Notes under the pieces: generated by a model | What the model was told of the DNA's origin: nothing | The model's input: only the letters and a program-made list of their open reading frames with translations | Database searches by the model: none | From: Nitzschia sp. DOCU1 | Lineage: Eukaryota; Bacillariophyta; Bacillariophyceae; Bacillariales; Bacillariaceae | Length of the DNA: 64,000 nucleotides | NCBI GenBank assembly: GCA_951394045.1 | Contig: OX595994.1 | Coordinates: 496,001-560,000 of the forward strand | Direction of reading: 5' to 3' | Made by a program: the position numbers and the translations under genes | Part shown: piece after piece, positions 63,422 to 64,000 of the stretch | Position numbering within the stretch: position 1 is the first letter of the stretch | Layout: each line of letters begins with the position of its first letter

Positions 63422-64000
63422 TTACTGAGACAGCGCAAAGGTGGGGAAAGTACAGGCGTTGCTTTGAATGATTCCAACAATAATGCCAAAGATGCCCAAC
63501 GCGGACGCGAAGATCTCTACAATCAGAATCTTGACAAATAAGCCGGCGTCTTGGGCATCCGCAATGGCACAACTGGATCCGGCAATTCCCACGCTGACTC
63601 CCGACGCAATGTTGGTGAGCCCGACTGACAAGCCTGCCGAGAACATTCCGTAACCAGCATAGTAATATCCAGCATAGTCCCATCCGTCCTCCAGATAATA
63701 TCCGTTGCTTTCTGGCTGGTTGATTTTGTTGGTCAAGATAATGGCCATGATGACTCCGTAAATGGCAGTTGCCTCACAGAAAATGATGCTGCAGACGCAC
63801 GAAACACAAGTCAGAACAAAGCTGCCCAAGAGAGACTTCAATTCAGCAGACTACGACTTACGAAATCAAGTTCTTTGATCGAATACGAGGAGCCTTGACG
63901 GCCGCTCCCACCAGTGAACTACCGGTCAAAAAGATTCCCCAGGCGGCACCCACGATGGACAATCCAAGACCAAACGCCACCCCGAAGGATGCGTATCCGT
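63422..64000 (-). CDS. VMA16: V-type H+-ATPase proteolipid subunit c'' (5' end outside window)
   Basis: The last two exons are visible: 64000-63862 (continues beyond the edge) and 63788-63422, with a 73-nt GT-AG intron that splits the Ser codon in NLIS|IIFCEA. The visible part begins [28 protein letters not shown]. Then come [23 protein letters not shown] with the proton-carrying Glu in a membrane helix, a polar loop ([12 protein letters not shown]), [17 protein letters not shown] and a final helix [28 protein letters not shown] is characteristic of subunit c'' (VMA16/ATP6V0B) rather than c. It forms part of the Vo rotor ring in acidic compartments. Confidence 0.93.

Noticed and set aside
1..64000. 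CRISPR arrays, operons, rRNA or tRNA genes
   Set aside because: No direct-repeat/spacer array, no ribosomal sequence, and no convincing tRNA T-arm with a foldable cloverleaf was found by eye; a tRNAscan-SE run would be decisive.

Overview
The window is nuclear DNA of a photosynthetic stramenopile, most likely a raphid pennate diatom. Three things point there. Introns are short (66-187 nt) with GT-AG ends and interrupt long open frames. Proteins carry diatom-style plastid presequences, a signal peptide ending in an ASAFAP-like motif (DAFAP in the XRN-like gene, ATAFVP in the NFACT-R gene). There are also leucine-rich-repeat membrane proteins and a zinc-binding family that I know mainly from diatoms. 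The species cannot be fixed from sequence alone. I support 19 intact or edge-truncated genes, one tentative gene and one chimeric pseudogene.

Layout. 1-2518 (-): edge-truncated LRR membrane protein with KMGMPEGAV repeats. 4002-8214 (+): TPR protein. 8215-11308: gene-poor, with three copies of a GC-rich hairpin/peptide repeat. 11309-14724 (+): complete paralogue of the first LRR gene. 14786-16870 (-): AlkB-THUMP-methyltransferase fusion. 16871-18259: two tandem-repeat tracts. 18260-18835 (+): small tail-anchored candidate. 18827-24910 (-): 2027-residue protein with helical repeats, a CHAT protease-like domain and a STAND-type ATPase. 25617-26374 (-): GST-like protein. 26860-27606 (+): probable plastid protein. 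27724-28323 (-): VKOR. 28817-31189 (+): plastid-type XRN exonuclease. 31528-32304 (-): CAP-domain protein. 33768-35216 (-): plastid-type NFACT-R protein. 36441-37634 (+): UDP-glucuronate 4-epimerase. 39647-41065 (-): TauD/TfdA-like dioxygenase. 41742-48173 (-): giant ORC1 with six BAH-like modules. 48144-52545: a tandem duplication that joins the ORC1 upstream region and first codons to a truncated copy of the neighbouring zinc-binding gene; the complete gene is at 51541-53391 (-). 54508-55746 (-): alpha/beta hydrolase. 56625-58602 (-): GapN-like aldehyde dehydrogenase. 59104-60781 (+): IWS1/Spn1. 61789-62442 (+): Rab5-like GTPase. 63422-64000 (-): V-ATPase subunit c'' (edge-truncated).

Most genes are unrelated housekeeping functions. 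Several are divergent pairs sharing about 0.5 kb: GST with the 26860 gene, VKOR with XRN, and GapN with IWS1. The most interesting points are the ORC1 with six BAH-like modules, the new chimeric gene made from the ORC1 start region, the CHAT-STAND protein, two apparently plastid-targeted RNA/ribosome quality-control proteins within 7 kb, the AlkB-THUMP-methyltransferase fusion, and the pair of LRR proteins with near-identical cytoplasmic repeats.
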